A stretch of 64,000 bases of DNA from CAZAYY01 sp964489525. GTDB lineage: Bacteria; Chloroflexota; Anaerolineae; Anaerolineales; JABWBV01. Positions 50,149 to 59,294 of the stretch are shown piece by piece. A program made the translations under genes and the position numbers. A model generated the notes under the pieces. The model was not told where the DNA came from. It made no database searches and was given only the letters and a program-made list of their open reading frames with translations. Position 1 is the first letter of the stretch; each line of letters opens with the position of its first letter. Location: the NCBI GenBank assembly GCA_964489525.1, contig CAZAYY010000015.1, positions 1-64,000 of the forward strand. The letters run 5' to 3'.

Positions 50149-50655
50149 TTACACCTCCAACATCCAGGCAAACCAGGCATTACCCAGGTAAGCCACAACC
50201 AACATTTTTAGAATTTTTCCAAAGACAATATAGGACAAAAACCGCAGCACGGGCACACGCAGCGCGCCAGCCGCAATACCAGCCATGTCAAAAAAAGGCA
50301 GCGGCAAAAAAGCAAGCACCAACAAGAACCAACCGGTAAAACGCGGGCGCTGCTCCATCCAGGTTCGAATCCGTTCATAGGTTTGGGTGTTTTCAACCAC
50401 AACATTGCCGGACAGGCCGGCAATATACCCGGACAACTCCCCAATTGAAGCACCCACACCTGCCAAAACCGCCACCCAAAACGGGTTTAGCACCGCGCCC
50501 ATTGAAAAGACGATGACCAGTGAGGGGGCAGGCAGCACCACCGTTGCACTGGCCAGCACCGAAAAAAGAAAAATGCCCGGATATCCATACCGGGCAAATT
50601 TCTCTACTTCACTGCTATAAGCAATAATGAGCACACTGAGGGCCACCACGAACAA
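50149..50655 (-). CDS. VTT/DedA-family membrane protein
   Basis: At least 168 residues with four or five membrane segments. The VTT core is visible: FLFSVLASATVVLPAPSLVI, GASIGELSGYIAGLSG (the GxxxG...GY turn) and FLPLPFFDMAGIAAG near 115-130. It is related to SNARE-associated scramblases that move phospholipids. The marked TTG at 50655 cuts into the first helix; the frame stays open up to 50781, where a CTG follows GAGGT right after the cyclophilin stop. The true N-terminus is probably longer by about 42 residues. Confidence 0.8.
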   Translation of the reverse strand: MFVVALSVLIIAYSSEVEKFARYGYPGIFLFSVLASATVVLPAPSLVIVFSMGAVLNPFWVAVLAGVGASIGELSGYIAGLSGNVVVENTQTYERIRTWMEQRPRFTGWFLLVLAFLPLPFFDMAGIAAGALRVPVLRFLSYIVFGKILKMLVVAYLGNAWFAWMLEV

Positions 50656-50782
50656 GATTCCACTAAGCCGGAAAAGCTTATTGCGCCGCTCGGGGGTGAA
50701 CCACGAACCCGAAGCCTGGCGCTCGGGTTTTTGGCCTGGTTCTGGCGGAGTATCACCGGGGATTTGGGCAGGGGTGTCCAGG

Positions 50783-51289
50783 TCAGACCTCAGAAATCAC
50801 CACAGACTGCAGCTTTATGGAAGGTGAGTTCACTTTCATCGGGTCGCGGGCTGGAATCGAAAGCAAAACATCCATTCCTTCAACCACCTCCCCAAAAACC
50901 GCATGGCGGTTGTCCAACCAGGGCGTAGGAACATGGGTCAGGAAAAATTGTGAGCCGTTGGTGTTAGGGCCGGCATTAGCCATCGAAAGGATTCCAGGTT
51001 TGCTGTGCCGCAGGGAGGGATGAAACTCATCGCGAAATTGGTAGCCCGGGCCGCCCCTGCCGGTTCCGGTCGGGTCACCGCCTTGGGCCATAAAATCCTC
51101 AATTACCCGGTGGAAAATGGTACCGTCATAAAAGCCCTCGCGAGCCAAAAAGACAAAATTATTGACTGTGGCCGGGACTTTATCCGCGAACAGGCTGACC
51201 ACAATATCACCTTTGTCAGTTTTGAAAGTGGCCTGGTATTTCTTTTTTAAGTCCAGGGTCATCGACGGGGGGGTTTTCCATTGTTTCAT
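50783..51289 (-). CDS. Cyclophilin-type peptidyl-prolyl isomerase
   Basis: 168 residues, cytoplasmic since no signal peptide is present. The active-site motifs are complete: GTIFHRVIEDFMAQGGDPTG (Arg, Phe, Gln ~56-72), GILSMANAGPNTNGSQFFLT (~98-118) and PWLDNRHAVFGEV (~122-135). It should catalyse proline cis-trans isomerisation in folding proteins. The ATG follows AAGGAGACAAGC. It lies 16 nt downstream of udk and directly upstream of the VTT gene. Confidence 0.97.
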   Translation of the reverse strand: MKQWKTPPSMTLDLKKKYQATFKTDKGDIVVSLFADKVPATVNNFVFLAREGFYDGTIFHRVIEDFMAQGGDPTGTGRGGPGYQFRDEFHPSLRHSKPGILSMANAGPNTNGSQFFLTHVPTPWLDNRHAVFGEVVEGMDVLLSIPARDPMKVNSPSIKLQSVVISEV

Positions 51290-51305
51290 GTGCTTGTCTC
51301 CTTAT

Positions 51306-51944
51306 TCAATTTGATTTAAGCATGGTTTGAATTCGAGCCACAACCATATCCAGTGCAACGGTGTTAAACCCGCCTTCGGGGATCACCACATCGGCGTAGC
51401 GTTTGGATGGCTCGACAAATTCCAGGTGCATAGGACGGACGGTGGCCAGGTATTGGTGCAGCACAGATTCCGTGGTTCTGCCGCGCTCGCGAATATCGCG
51501 CTGAAGGCGGCGAATCAGGCGCAAATCGGCATCCGTATCGACAAATATTTTAACATCGAAAAGCGAGCGCAGGTCTGCATCACAAAAAATCAAAATCCCC
51601 TCCACCAACACAACAGGCCGGGGGGAAACAGGGATGGTATTACGCGTCCGGGAATGGTTTGTAAAATCGTATACCGGCAGTTCAATCGGCAGCCAGCTGC
51701 GCAGGGCTTTAATGTGCTCAACCATCAGGCTGGTTTCCAATGAATCCGGGTGGTCAAAATTCACATCCAGGCGGCGGGGAAATGGCAAATCACTAAGGTC
51801 GCGGTAATACGCGTCGTGGGGCAGGTAAGCAATCTGGTTTCTGCCAACCCTTTGCAGAATTTCATTGGCTACGGTGGTTTTGCCAGAACCAGACCCCCCC
51901 GCAATTGCGATAACCAATGGAACCCGCTGGTGACTTGTGTGCAT
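51306..51944 (-). CDS. udk: Uridine kinase
   Basis: A 212-residue P-loop kinase that phosphorylates uridine or cytidine. VIAIAGGSGSGKTTVANEIL is the Walker A region (~10-25), YLPHDAYYRDLSDLPFPRR and NFDHPDSLETSLM bind the nucleoside, PVYDFTNHSRT follows, and VLVEGILIFCDADLR (~110) and RRLQRDIRERGRT (lid, ~145) are typical. The ATG at 51944 is preferred to one at 51980, which would place the -10 box inside the gene. Leaderless translation is suspected. Confidence 0.93.
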   Translation of the reverse strand: MHTSHQRVPLVIAIAGGSGSGKTTVANEILQRVGRNQIAYLPHDAYYRDLSDLPFPRRLDVNFDHPDSLETSLMVEHIKALRSWLPIELPVYDFTNHSRTRNTIPVSPRPVVLVEGILIFCDADLRSLFDVKIFVDTDADLRLIRRLQRDIRERGRTTESVLHQYLATVRPMHLEFVEPSKRYADVVIPEGGFNTVALDMVVARIQTMLKSN

Positions 51945-51950
51945 AAAAGA

Positions 51951-51956
51951 ATTATA
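51951..51956 (-). promoter_or_regulatory. -10 box of udk, 6 nt before the ATG
   Basis: The minus strand reads TATAAT from 51956 to 51951, then TCTTTT and the ATG at 51944. TTGTTG lies 18 nt upstream as a possible -35. No ribosome site fits between start of transcription and ATG. Confidence 0.55.
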
Positions 51957-51984
51957 ATGGAAATTGTGAAAAAGCAACAAAAAA

Positions 51985-52057
51985 AGCCACCAGAGGGGGT
52001 CGAACCCTCGACCTAGCGATTACGAATCGCTCGCTCTGCCAACTGAGCTATGGTGGC
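51985..52057 (-). tRNA. tRNA-Thr (anticodon CGT)
   Basis: The acceptor GCCACCA/CTGGTGGC closes with discriminator T at 51985. The D-arm is TAGCTCAGTTGGCAGAGC, the anticodon loop TTCGTAA gives CGT (Thr), and the T-loop is TTCGACC. It is 73 nt long, without encoded CCA. It stands alone upstream of udk. Confidence 0.97.
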
Positions 52058-52152
52058 GCAGATAACTTTTTTGGAAACGTGCGGGCGGTATTATACCAAA
52101 ATTCATGCGCCGGACAAGGGCAAAACGGCCAACCCCAAATTAGGAACCAACC

Positions 52153-53394
52153 ATGCGAATTGCGATGCTTTCATACCACACCTGCCCACTGGCAACCCTG
52201 GGCGGCAAAGATACCGGGGGAATGAATGTATATGTGCGCGAGCTGACCCGCCACCTCGGAGAGCTGGGTGTGCAGGTGGATGTGTTTACCCGTTCACAGG
52301 ATGAACATGTGCCCCATGTACTGCACGACCTGGGTTATGGCAACCGAATTGTCCACATTCCAGCAGGTCCAGAGGTGCCCCTCCCCAAGGAGGAACTGAT
52401 CGGCCACATCCCATCCTTTGTGGAAGGCATTCTGGAATTTGCAGAACGAAAAGGGATCACCTACGACCTGGTCCACAGCCATTACTGGATGTCGGGGATG
52501 GCGGCTCGGGAATTAAAAAAAGCCTGGAGTGTGCCGGTTGTGCACATGTTTCACACCCTGGGGCACATGAAAAACCGGGTCGCTGGCCTGGGCGAAGCCG
52601 AAGGCGCTTACCGAATCGATGGCGAGATGGCGGTGCTGGACATGGCAGACCGGATTGTGGCCGCTACACCAGCCGAAGTTGCCCAGCTCCAGTGGCTGTA
52701 CAACGCCCAAAAAACAAAAATCGTTGTCATCCCACCTGGTGTAGATTTAAGCCGCTTCTATCCCATTCCAAAAGATGAAGCCAAGGAGTTTACCGGGGTT
52801 CCGAAAGAGCAACACAACATTTTGTTTGTCGGCCGGATTGAGCCCCTGAAAGGAATTGATACCCTGATTCGGGCAATGGCCTTGATGGAAGCGAACCATA
52901 AAGACATCCTCGAAGAACAGCCCATTTGCGTCGCCATTATTGGCGGCGACCCAGGAGCATCGCCCGAAACCATGTCGGCAGAAATGAGCCGGCTGCAGGC
53001 CCTTCGGTTGGAATATGGCGTCAAAGAAATGGTCAATTTCCTGGGAAAACGAAGCCAGGACAGCCTCCCTTACTATTATTCCGGGGCAAGCATTGTGGTT
53101 ATGCCTTCCCACTACGAATCTTTTGGAATGGTGGCGTTGGAGGCGATGGCCTGCGGCACGCCTGTGGTTGCCTCGCAGGTAGGCGGGTTAGCTTTTTTGG
53201 TGCGCGATGGGGAGACCGGATACCTCACCCCAGGAGATGACCCGGACGCGCTGTGCAAACGCATTGTGGCCCTGTTAAAAAGCAAACCTTTGCGAGACCA
53301 AATGGGCCGCCAGGCAGCTGAATATGCCCGGCAGTACAGCTGGAAAAATGTTGCTGAAAAAATCCAGGGGCTTTATGGGGAATTGGTGGGCTAA
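52153..53394 (+). CDS. Glycosyltransferase family 4, MshA/sucrose-phosphate-synthase-like
   Basis: 413 residues, GT-B fold. MLSYHTCPLATLGGKDTGGMNVYVRELTRHLG is kept short here as SYHTCPLATLGGKDTGGMNV, the donor-phosphate loop typical of MshA and sucrose synthases. DLVHSHYWMSGMAA (~100), NILFVGRIEPLKGIDTLIRA (~225), SHYESFGMVALEAMACGTPV (~320, E-x7-E) complete the set. MshA adds GlcNAc to inositol phosphate, but relatives have other acceptors, and no mycothiol genes are nearby. The ATG follows TAGGAACC. It ends with a 4-nt convergent overlap with xdhC. Confidence 0.92.
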   Translation: MRIAMLSYHTCPLATLGGKDTGGMNVYVRELTRHLGELGVQVDVFTRSQDEHVPHVLHDLGYGNRIVHIPAGPEVPLPKEELIGHIPSFVEGILEFAERKGITYDLVHSHYWMSGMAARELKKAWSVPVVHMFHTLGHMKNRVAGLGEAEGAYRIDGEMAVLDMADRIVAATPAEVAQLQWLYNAQKTKIVVIPPGVDLSRFYPIPKDEAKEFTGVPKEQHNILFVGRIEPLKGIDTLIRAMALMEANHKDILEEQPICVAIIGGDPGASPETMSAEMSRLQALRLEYGVKEMVNFLGKRSQDSLPYYYSGASIVVMPSHYESFGMVALEAMACGTPVVASQVGGLAFLVRDGETGYLTPGDDPDALCKRIVALLKSKPLRDQMGRQAAEYARQYSWKNVAEKIQGLYGELVG

Positions 53395-54206
53395 ACCCCA
53401 CCCTGCTGGCGCATTACCCGGCCTGTACCGCCGCGTTGGATTTGAATAATTTGCGCCAGGATGCTCACTGCGATTTCTTCCGGCGTTTCGGCGTTCAGCT
53501 CCAGGCCAACCGGGGAGAAAATCCGGTCGAGCTGGTCTTTGCCGATGCCTTGCTCCAGCAGCGCAGCGGTTGTGGTTGCCCACCGCCGGCGAGAACCAAT
53601 CACGCCAATAAACGCGGCTGAAGTCTGAAGCAGAGCAGGCAGGCCCGCGATGTCCACCCCGGCATTCCGCGTGGTAAGAACCAGGAAAGTATGGGGGGTA
53701 ATGGCCAGTAAATTGGGAATTTCGGCCAACGATACGGGCAGGTATTCATCGGCACCTGGTGCCACATCCGGGGTGCAAAATTCAGGTCGGTCGTCTGAAA
53801 CCACCACACGAAAGCCCAACCACCCACCCAGGTGGGCAACCGCCTTGCCAACATGCCCCATTCCAACCACAACCAGGGTTGGGCGAGGAAAAACCGGTTC
53901 AATAAAAACTGCAACCGTACCGCCGCACACACCCGGGTCGCCCCGGGCCGGGTCCACCATGCTGAACTGCAGGGTTTCTGGCTGCCCGGTTTTCAGGGTT
54001 TGTTGGGCAGTTTGAATCACCCGGGCTTCCAATTCTCCGCCGCCAACGGTTCCCATAATCGTTCCATCCGGGAAAAACAACATCTTGCTGCCAACCCGGC
54101 GGGGTGTTGAACCCCGGCTGTTGATAATGGTGCATAAAACACAAGGCTGACCGCTGGCTTCTACGGCTGCCAACTTCTGATAAATGGGTTCAGAGCCAGG
54201 ATGCAT
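53391..54206 (-). CDS. xdhC: XdhC/CoxI-family molybdenum-hydroxylase maturation protein
   Basis: 271 residues. The N-terminal CoxI part carries TIINSRGSTPRRVGSKMLFF and GTVGGGELEARVI (~30-65). The C-terminal Rossmann XdhC part has LVVVGMGHVGKAVAHLG (GxGxxG, ~115) and FIGVIGSRRRWATT (~190). The family binds molybdenum cofactor, aids its sulfuration and inserts it into xanthine dehydrogenase-like enzymes. It is the last gene of the leftward operon, 3 nt after the cyclase gene, which supports a role in maturing the hydroxylase encoded upstream. Confidence 0.92.
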   Translation of the reverse strand: MHPGSEPIYQKLAAVEASGQPCVLCTIINSRGSTPRRVGSKMLFFPDGTIMGTVGGGELEARVIQTAQQTLKTGQPETLQFSMVDPARGDPGVCGGTVAVFIEPVFPRPTLVVVGMGHVGKAVAHLGGWLGFRVVVSDDRPEFCTPDVAPGADEYLPVSLAEIPNLLAITPHTFLVLTTRNAGVDIAGLPALLQTSAAFIGVIGSRRRWATTTAALLEQGIGKDQLDRIFSPVGLELNAETPEEIAVSILAQIIQIQRGGTGRVMRQQGGV

Positions 54207-54209
54207 GGC

Positions 54210-56273
54210 TTAAACCTCCTTGCCGCCTGAGCGGAGCGCAGAAACCCGGGTCCGCAACCAACGGGCTTCGTCTTCAACCCCGCGCGAATGGGCAAACTCC
54301 AGGGCTTGTTCATAATGTCGAATCGCCTTCCCTCGGTCACCGGCGTGTTCAAAATGGTCAGCCACCATCACCTGAAAATCAGGCCCGGCTCGTTGCGAAA
54401 GCCAGTTCGCAACTGCAAAATGATAGGATTTCCGATATTTTTCAGGAAGGAGGGAATAAGCCACCTCGCGCACCAGGGAATGTTTAAAAATGTACTCGCG
54501 CTCCCCGGTGAAAATACTCCCGGCCCGGGGGAAGGCCATCTCAGCCCGAACCAAATGGCGCAGCCCATTTTGCAGCACCCGTTCCAGCACCCCTGCGGGA
54601 AGATTGAGCAGCCCGGTTCCAGAGGGTTGGCGTGCAGCAACCAAAATGGCTCCCTCCCAGAAAACCCGGCCAACCACCGAAGCCAGGATGGCCACATCCC
54701 GCGCCTCGCGCGGCAAAGCATCCAGGCGGGATTGGATGATGGTTTGCAGGTTGCCAGATGGCTCCAACTTATTGGGCCATTCCGGTTCCATCGTGGAGGA
54801 ATCCGTTTCATGCTGATTTCGGTTGACCATGGTTTTCACCATTTCTTCCAGGTAATAGGGGTTGCCATCCGAACGCTCTGCCAGCTGGCTGACCAGGCTT
54901 TCGGGCGCAGAAGCCAACACCGGGTAGGCTTTGCGCACCAAGGGCAGGGTAAACGCAATCGGCTTTAGCTGAATCAACCTGGCAAGGTTGGCCAGGCGAA
55001 CGTTTTTCCTGAACAATTCAGGGCGGCCTGCGCCCAAAATAAAAAGCGGCAGCGGGCGAGGGGCAGGCTCCATCAAGTAAGCCAGCAGGTCAAGGCTTCC
55101 TTTGTCCACCCACTGCAAATCATCAATCAGCAAAATGGTCGGGCCGGTTTCTGCAATTCGAGAGAGCAGTTCCCGGGTCATTTCAAAGGCTCGCTGCACT
55201 CGCAAAACCGGGGCTTCTTCATAGCGCGCAATAAAGGGGCTGTTGGGCCAGGGAATCCCGATCAGATCCCCAATCATATGGGCAGCCTCAACTGCCGAAA
55301 CCGAACCCAGGCGATTCCCCCACAGTTTCAACACCCCACGCAGAAATTTTTCGCGAGCCAGGTCTGGCGAAAGATCATCGGTCAGGCCGAAGCGGTCTTT
55401 CCACAAAATGCTCCAAATGAAAAATGGAGATTTCTCCGCCTGGGCCAGGCTGCGCACACTGAGCAAAGTGAGCTGTTTTTCAACCGATTCGAGGTGACTG
55501 GTGAATTCCATCAGCAAACGCGATTTGCCCAACCCGATATCCCCCGTGACCACCGCCAGGCTGGGTTTAAACCCCGTGTGCGATTCCTGGTAAACCGCCA
55601 TAAGCTGGTTCCAGGCCTCTTCCCGAGCAACCATAACGGTTTGCAACCCGCCTACATCTTTATAACGAACCCGGCTGGGCTGGTCGAGTTTCTCTTGAAC
55701 CAGGTAAACCGGAACTTTTTCAGTTTTTCCTCGCAGAAGAAAAGGCTCAAGCCGCTGCATCTTGAAAATACCTCGAGCAGCGCGATACGTGGCTTCACTA
55801 ACCAAAACCGTGTCTGGTTCAGCGATCTCTTGCAAACGGCTGGCTACGTTGACGGTATCCCCAATCACGGTATATTCATTGCGCAAGCCCATGTAAGCCG
55901 CCAGAAGCATCCCCGTATTTACCCCAATTTTGAGCCGGACGGCTTCAAATTGGGGGTGGTTGTGGGTGTAGGCATTCAGCGCAGCCCCCATGGCCAGGGC
56001 CGCGCTCAGGGCTCGCTCCACATCATCCTCTCCAGCCAGCGGTGCGCCCCAAATGGCCATTACGCCATCACCGAGGTGTTTGTCAATGTACCCATTGTGG
56101 TCCAGAATTACCTGGTCGAGGATATTCCAAACATCTTTAATAAAATCTGTAACCTGCTCTAAATCTAATTTTTCTGAAAGGGTGGTAAATCCTTTTAAAT
56201 CGGCAAACAAAACGGTTGCCATGCGCCGTTCTTCAGGATAGGCATTCGGGGCTAAATTTGCAGTCATACACAC
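54210..56273 (-). CDS. Class III adenylate/guanylate cyclase fused to an AAA/STAND ATPase
   Basis: 687 residues. The cyclase domain (~15-200) has both metal Asp residues (VLFADLKGFTTLSE; YIDKHLGDGVMAIWG) and the GDTVNVASRLQ transition-state Asn/Arg. An ATPase follows (~215-560) with Walker A TGDIGLGKSRLLME (~245), Walker B ILLIDDLQWVDKGS and sensor-like GNPYYLEEMVKTM. The C-terminus is short and lacks the long TPR array usual in this family. The acceptor nucleotide is uncertain. Its place inside the molybdenum-hydroxylase operon is odd. The ATG lies 10 nt after the FeS/Mo subunit stop. Confidence 0.9.
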   Translation of the reverse strand: MCMTANLAPNAYPEERRMATVLFADLKGFTTLSEKLDLEQVTDFIKDVWNILDQVILDHNGYIDKHLGDGVMAIWGAPLAGEDDVERALSAALAMGAALNAYTHNHPQFEAVRLKIGVNTGMLLAAYMGLRNEYTVIGDTVNVASRLQEIAEPDTVLVSEATYRAARGIFKMQRLEPFLLRGKTEKVPVYLVQEKLDQPSRVRYKDVGGLQTVMVAREEAWNQLMAVYQESHTGFKPSLAVVTGDIGLGKSRLLMEFTSHLESVEKQLTLLSVRSLAQAEKSPFFIWSILWKDRFGLTDDLSPDLAREKFLRGVLKLWGNRLGSVSAVEAAHMIGDLIGIPWPNSPFIARYEEAPVLRVQRAFEMTRELLSRIAETGPTILLIDDLQWVDKGSLDLLAYLMEPAPRPLPLFILGAGRPELFRKNVRLANLARLIQLKPIAFTLPLVRKAYPVLASAPESLVSQLAERSDGNPYYLEEMVKTMVNRNQHETDSSTMEPEWPNKLEPSGNLQTIIQSRLDALPREARDVAILASVVGRVFWEGAILVAARQPSGTGLLNLPAGVLERVLQNGLRHLVRAEMAFPRAGSIFTGEREYIFKHSLVREVAYSLLPEKYRKSYHFAVANWLSQRAGPDFQVMVADHFEHAGDRGKAIRHYEQALEFAHSRGVEDEARWLRTRVSALRSGGKEV

Positions 56274-56283
56274 TTACCGGGTA

Positions 56284-59200
56284 TTAAGCACTTGCACTTT
56301 TTAAACTTTTCCAGACCCGCTCAGGCGTGAGGGGAATTTGGGTGAGGGATGCGCCGCACGCATCCAACACGGCGTTGCCAACCGCCGGAGCAACCCCATC
56401 CATAGGGATTTCAGCCACAGCCTTAACCCCAAACGGGTGGGAGGGCTCAAAAGTTTCCACAAAAATCGCGTCAAGCCGGGGCATCTCGTGGGCGCTGTAA
56501 ATATGATAATCGCGCAGGTCGCGTTCGCGCGCCCGACCCAATTCGTCATAGACCATTTCTTCACAAATCGCGTACCCAAGCGCCTGGACCATGCCACCTT
56601 CAATCTGGCCTGTCGCGGTAACCGGGTTGACAATCACGCCCGAATCCACCGCCATCACCAACCGCTCAACCACAACCATGCCCGTCTCAATGTCCACTAC
56701 CACTTCAGCAAATTGGGCTGCAAATGGGGGCGGCGCAACTTTGGACATGTATGAACCCACGGCCATGATTTGTTCCTGGTTTTCGTGGTGCAGGCTGTTG
56801 TGCCCCACCTGAGCCAGGGTAACAAACCGACCATCCGGCGCAATGGCTTTGCGGTCATCCAGAATCATATCTTCGGGTTGGAGCGGCACCGCCTGGTTTT
56901 CGGCGTTGAGCATTGCCGCAGCCCGAGCAGAAATTTTTTCTGCCACCTGCCGGGCTGCACGCACCACAGCCGCACCCGAAATGTAGGTGGTGGAGGAGGC
57001 ATAGGCGCCTTTGTCGAACGGTGTAAAGTCGGTGTCCGAAGAATAGACAATCATATCCTCCACTGGAACACCCAGAACTTCCGCTGCCATTTGGGCTAAT
57101 ACCGTATCTGAACCAGTTCCCAGGTCCGTAGCACCGACCAGCAGGTTAAAAGAACCATCGTCATTAAGTTTGATACTGGCGCCCCCCATATCCAGGTATG
57201 GAATCGCCGTCCCCTGCATCACCAGGGCAGCCCCAATACCCCGCCGCAAATGGGGCTTTCCAGGCACCAGGCGCCATTCAGGCTTGTTTACCTTTTCATC
57301 CCACCCAATCAGCGCGCGCCCCTGGCGAACGCATTCCTCCAGGCCGCAGGTCTCGATAATTTCGGGCCGGGGGGCCCGGCCTTCGCTCCAGGCGGTGCTG
57401 AAGGGCTGCATTTCTCCGGAGCGCAGGGCGTTTTTCAGGCGGAATGCCAGCGGGTCCAGGCCTAAATGCCGGGCAATGTTCTCCATGTGGCGCTCCACCG
57501 GCCAAAAGCCCTGGGGAACGCCATAACCCCGGTATGCCCCGGCTGGTGGGGTATTGGTGTAGACAATAGCGGCGGTAAACCGGATATTCGGCGCGGCGCG
57601 GTATGGACCATCGCCCACATACAAAGCCATCGCTTTATGCCCGGTGTTCCCGGTAACCGTCAGCGCGTGGCAGCCATACGCCCCTGTATCGGAAAGGCAG
57701 TGCATCTGGTTGGCGGTGATCGTGCCATCCTGCTTCACCCCGGTTTTCATTTTGATTCGCATCGGGTGCCGGGAACGAGCGGCAATAAATTCTTCTTCAC
57801 GGGTATATTCAAAGCGTACCGGACGGCCTGTTGCAATCGTCAGGTGCGCAGCAACATCTTCAATCATTACTTCCTGTTTGCCGCCAAAACCCCCACCAAT
57901 GCGAGGCTTAATCACCCGAATGCGTTTAACCGGCAGCCCAAGAACAGGGGCTAGAATCCGGCGCGCATGAAATGGGACTTGTGTGCTGGTGCGAATCACC
58001 AGGCGGTCGTCCTCATCCCAATAGGTAATCACAATATGAGGCTCAATATGCGCCTGCTGCACTTTGGGCACTTCATATTCCTGCTCATAAATATGGTCGG
58101 CTTCCGCAAACCCTTTTTCTACATCACCAATGTCAATATGAATTTGGGCAGCCAGATTTCGCGATGGGTCGGAATCGGCAAAATTCACATACTCTGGCTC
58201 GTCGTGAATGCGAGGGGCAGAAGGAGACATAGAAAAGCCCGAATCGAGCACAGCGGGCAGAATTTCGTACTCCACGTCCACCAGGCTCAAGGCATGGCGG
58301 GCAATCTCTTCGGTTTCTGCGGCCACCATGGCGACCCGATCCCCGACAAACCGCACCTTATAATCTAAAGAAAAAGTATCCAATGGGCCAGGAATAGGGT
58401 CAGACTGGCCGGCCGTAGAGTAAACCACCCGGGGAAGATCGTGATGGGTCAGTACAGCAGCCACCCCTGGGAGTGCCCTGGCCTGCGTGGCATCAATTCT
58501 GACGATCCGGGCGTGGGCATGTGGACTGTAGAGCACCTTGGCCACCAACATTCCCCGCATTTCGAGGTCATCGGTAAAGGCGGGTTTGCCCAACGCCAAC
58601 TTGACCGCGTCTACCTTGATATCGGGCTGGCCCACTCGCTTCAAATCCTGGGTCTGGGGAGTGGTAATCACCCTGGGGGTTACCTGGGTTTGGACATCCA
58701 TCCCATGCTCAGCACCCGAACCAGGCCGCGGCTCGCCAGGCAAAGGCCAATCTACCGCGACACCAGGCGTTTCAAGGGTAGAAACCCGCAGCGGGTGTTC
58801 CCCCCGTAAAATCGCCGCCGCATGCAGCACGGCCTGGACCGGCTTCAAATACCCGGTGCAGCGGCAAAGCACACCAGACAAACTCTCACGAACCTGTTCT
58901 TCGGATGGAGATGGCTCAGCAGCAATAAGGCTATGCGCAGCCAGGATCATCGCTGGCGTACAATAGCCGCACTGAATCGCACCCATTTCCACAAACGCCT
59001 GTTGGATGGCGTTCATTCCAATCGTTGCCCGCCAGCCTTTCTCCGGGTGTTCTCCCAGGTCTTCAATGGTTTTTATCCCATGGCCTTCCGCCTGGGCGGC
59101 GAGCATGACACAGCTGTTGACAGGTTTCCCATCCAATAAAACCGTGCACGCTCCACATTCCCCGGTTTCACAGCCATGCTTGACCCCAAAATAACCGCTG

Positions 59201-59286
59201 CGGCGCAGGGCCTTCAGCAGGGTTTCCCCGGGTTGGGCGTCAATTTCTAAGGTCTGTTGGTTAACTTGCAGCACAAGGCGCATCAC
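56284..59286 (-). CDS. Molybdenum hydroxylase, fused 2Fe-2S and molybdopterin subunit (xanthine dehydrogenase family)
   Basis: 1000 residues. The N-terminal FeS domain (~1-160) has the plant-type cluster CETGECGAC...C (C39, C44, C47, C59) and the second cluster CGYC...CRC (C106, C109, C141, C143). The Mo domain (~215-1000) shows VGDRVAMVAAETEE, GGGFGGKQE (~465), GAYRGYGVPQ (~575) and GVKAVAEIPMDGVAPA near the end, with the catalytic Glu. It should hydroxylate an N-heterocycle or aldehyde with water as oxygen source. The substrate is not clear. The FAD subunit lies upstream but is separated by a peptidase gene. Confidence 0.93.
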   Translation of the reverse strand: MMRLVLQVNQQTLEIDAQPGETLLKALRRSGYFGVKHGCETGECGACTVLLDGKPVNSCVMLAAQAEGHGIKTIEDLGEHPEKGWRATIGMNAIQQAFVEMGAIQCGYCTPAMILAAHSLIAAEPSPSEEQVRESLSGVLCRCTGYLKPVQAVLHAAAILRGEHPLRVSTLETPGVAVDWPLPGEPRPGSGAEHGMDVQTQVTPRVITTPQTQDLKRVGQPDIKVDAVKLALGKPAFTDDLEMRGMLVAKVLYSPHAHARIVRIDATQARALPGVAAVLTHHDLPRVVYSTAGQSDPIPGPLDTFSLDYKVRFVGDRVAMVAAETEEIARHALSLVDVEYEILPAVLDSGFSMSPSAPRIHDEPEYVNFADSDPSRNLAAQIHIDIGDVEKGFAEADHIYEQEYEVPKVQQAHIEPHIVITYWDEDDRLVIRTSTQVPFHARRILAPVLGLPVKRIRVIKPRIGGGFGGKQEVMIEDVAAHLTIATGRPVRFEYTREEEFIAARSRHPMRIKMKTGVKQDGTITANQMHCLSDTGAYGCHALTVTGNTGHKAMALYVGDGPYRAAPNIRFTAAIVYTNTPPAGAYRGYGVPQGFWPVERHMENIARHLGLDPLAFRLKNALRSGEMQPFSTAWSEGRAPRPEIIETCGLEECVRQGRALIGWDEKVNKPEWRLVPGKPHLRRGIGAALVMQGTAIPYLDMGGASIKLNDDGSFNLLVGATDLGTGSDTVLAQMAAEVLGVPVEDMIVYSSDTDFTPFDKGAYASSTTYISGAAVVRAARQVAEKISARAAAMLNAENQAVPLQPEDMILDDRKAIAPDGRFVTLAQVGHNSLHHENQEQIMAVGSYMSKVAPPPFAAQFAEVVVDIETGMVVVERLVMAVDSGVIVNPVTATGQIEGGMVQALGYAICEEMVYDELGRARERDLRDYHIYSAHEMPRLDAIFVETFEPSHPFGVKAVAEIPMDGVAPAVGNAVLDACGASLTQIPLTPERVWKSLKSASA

Positions 59287-59294
59287 TCACTCCT

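Noticed and set aside
53391..59286. A selenium-dependent hydroxylase linked to selC
   Set aside because: Selenium-dependent hydroxylases need selD and yqeB/yqeC-like genes, which are not seen here, and they do not use selC. There is no sequence evidence for selenium in this enzyme.
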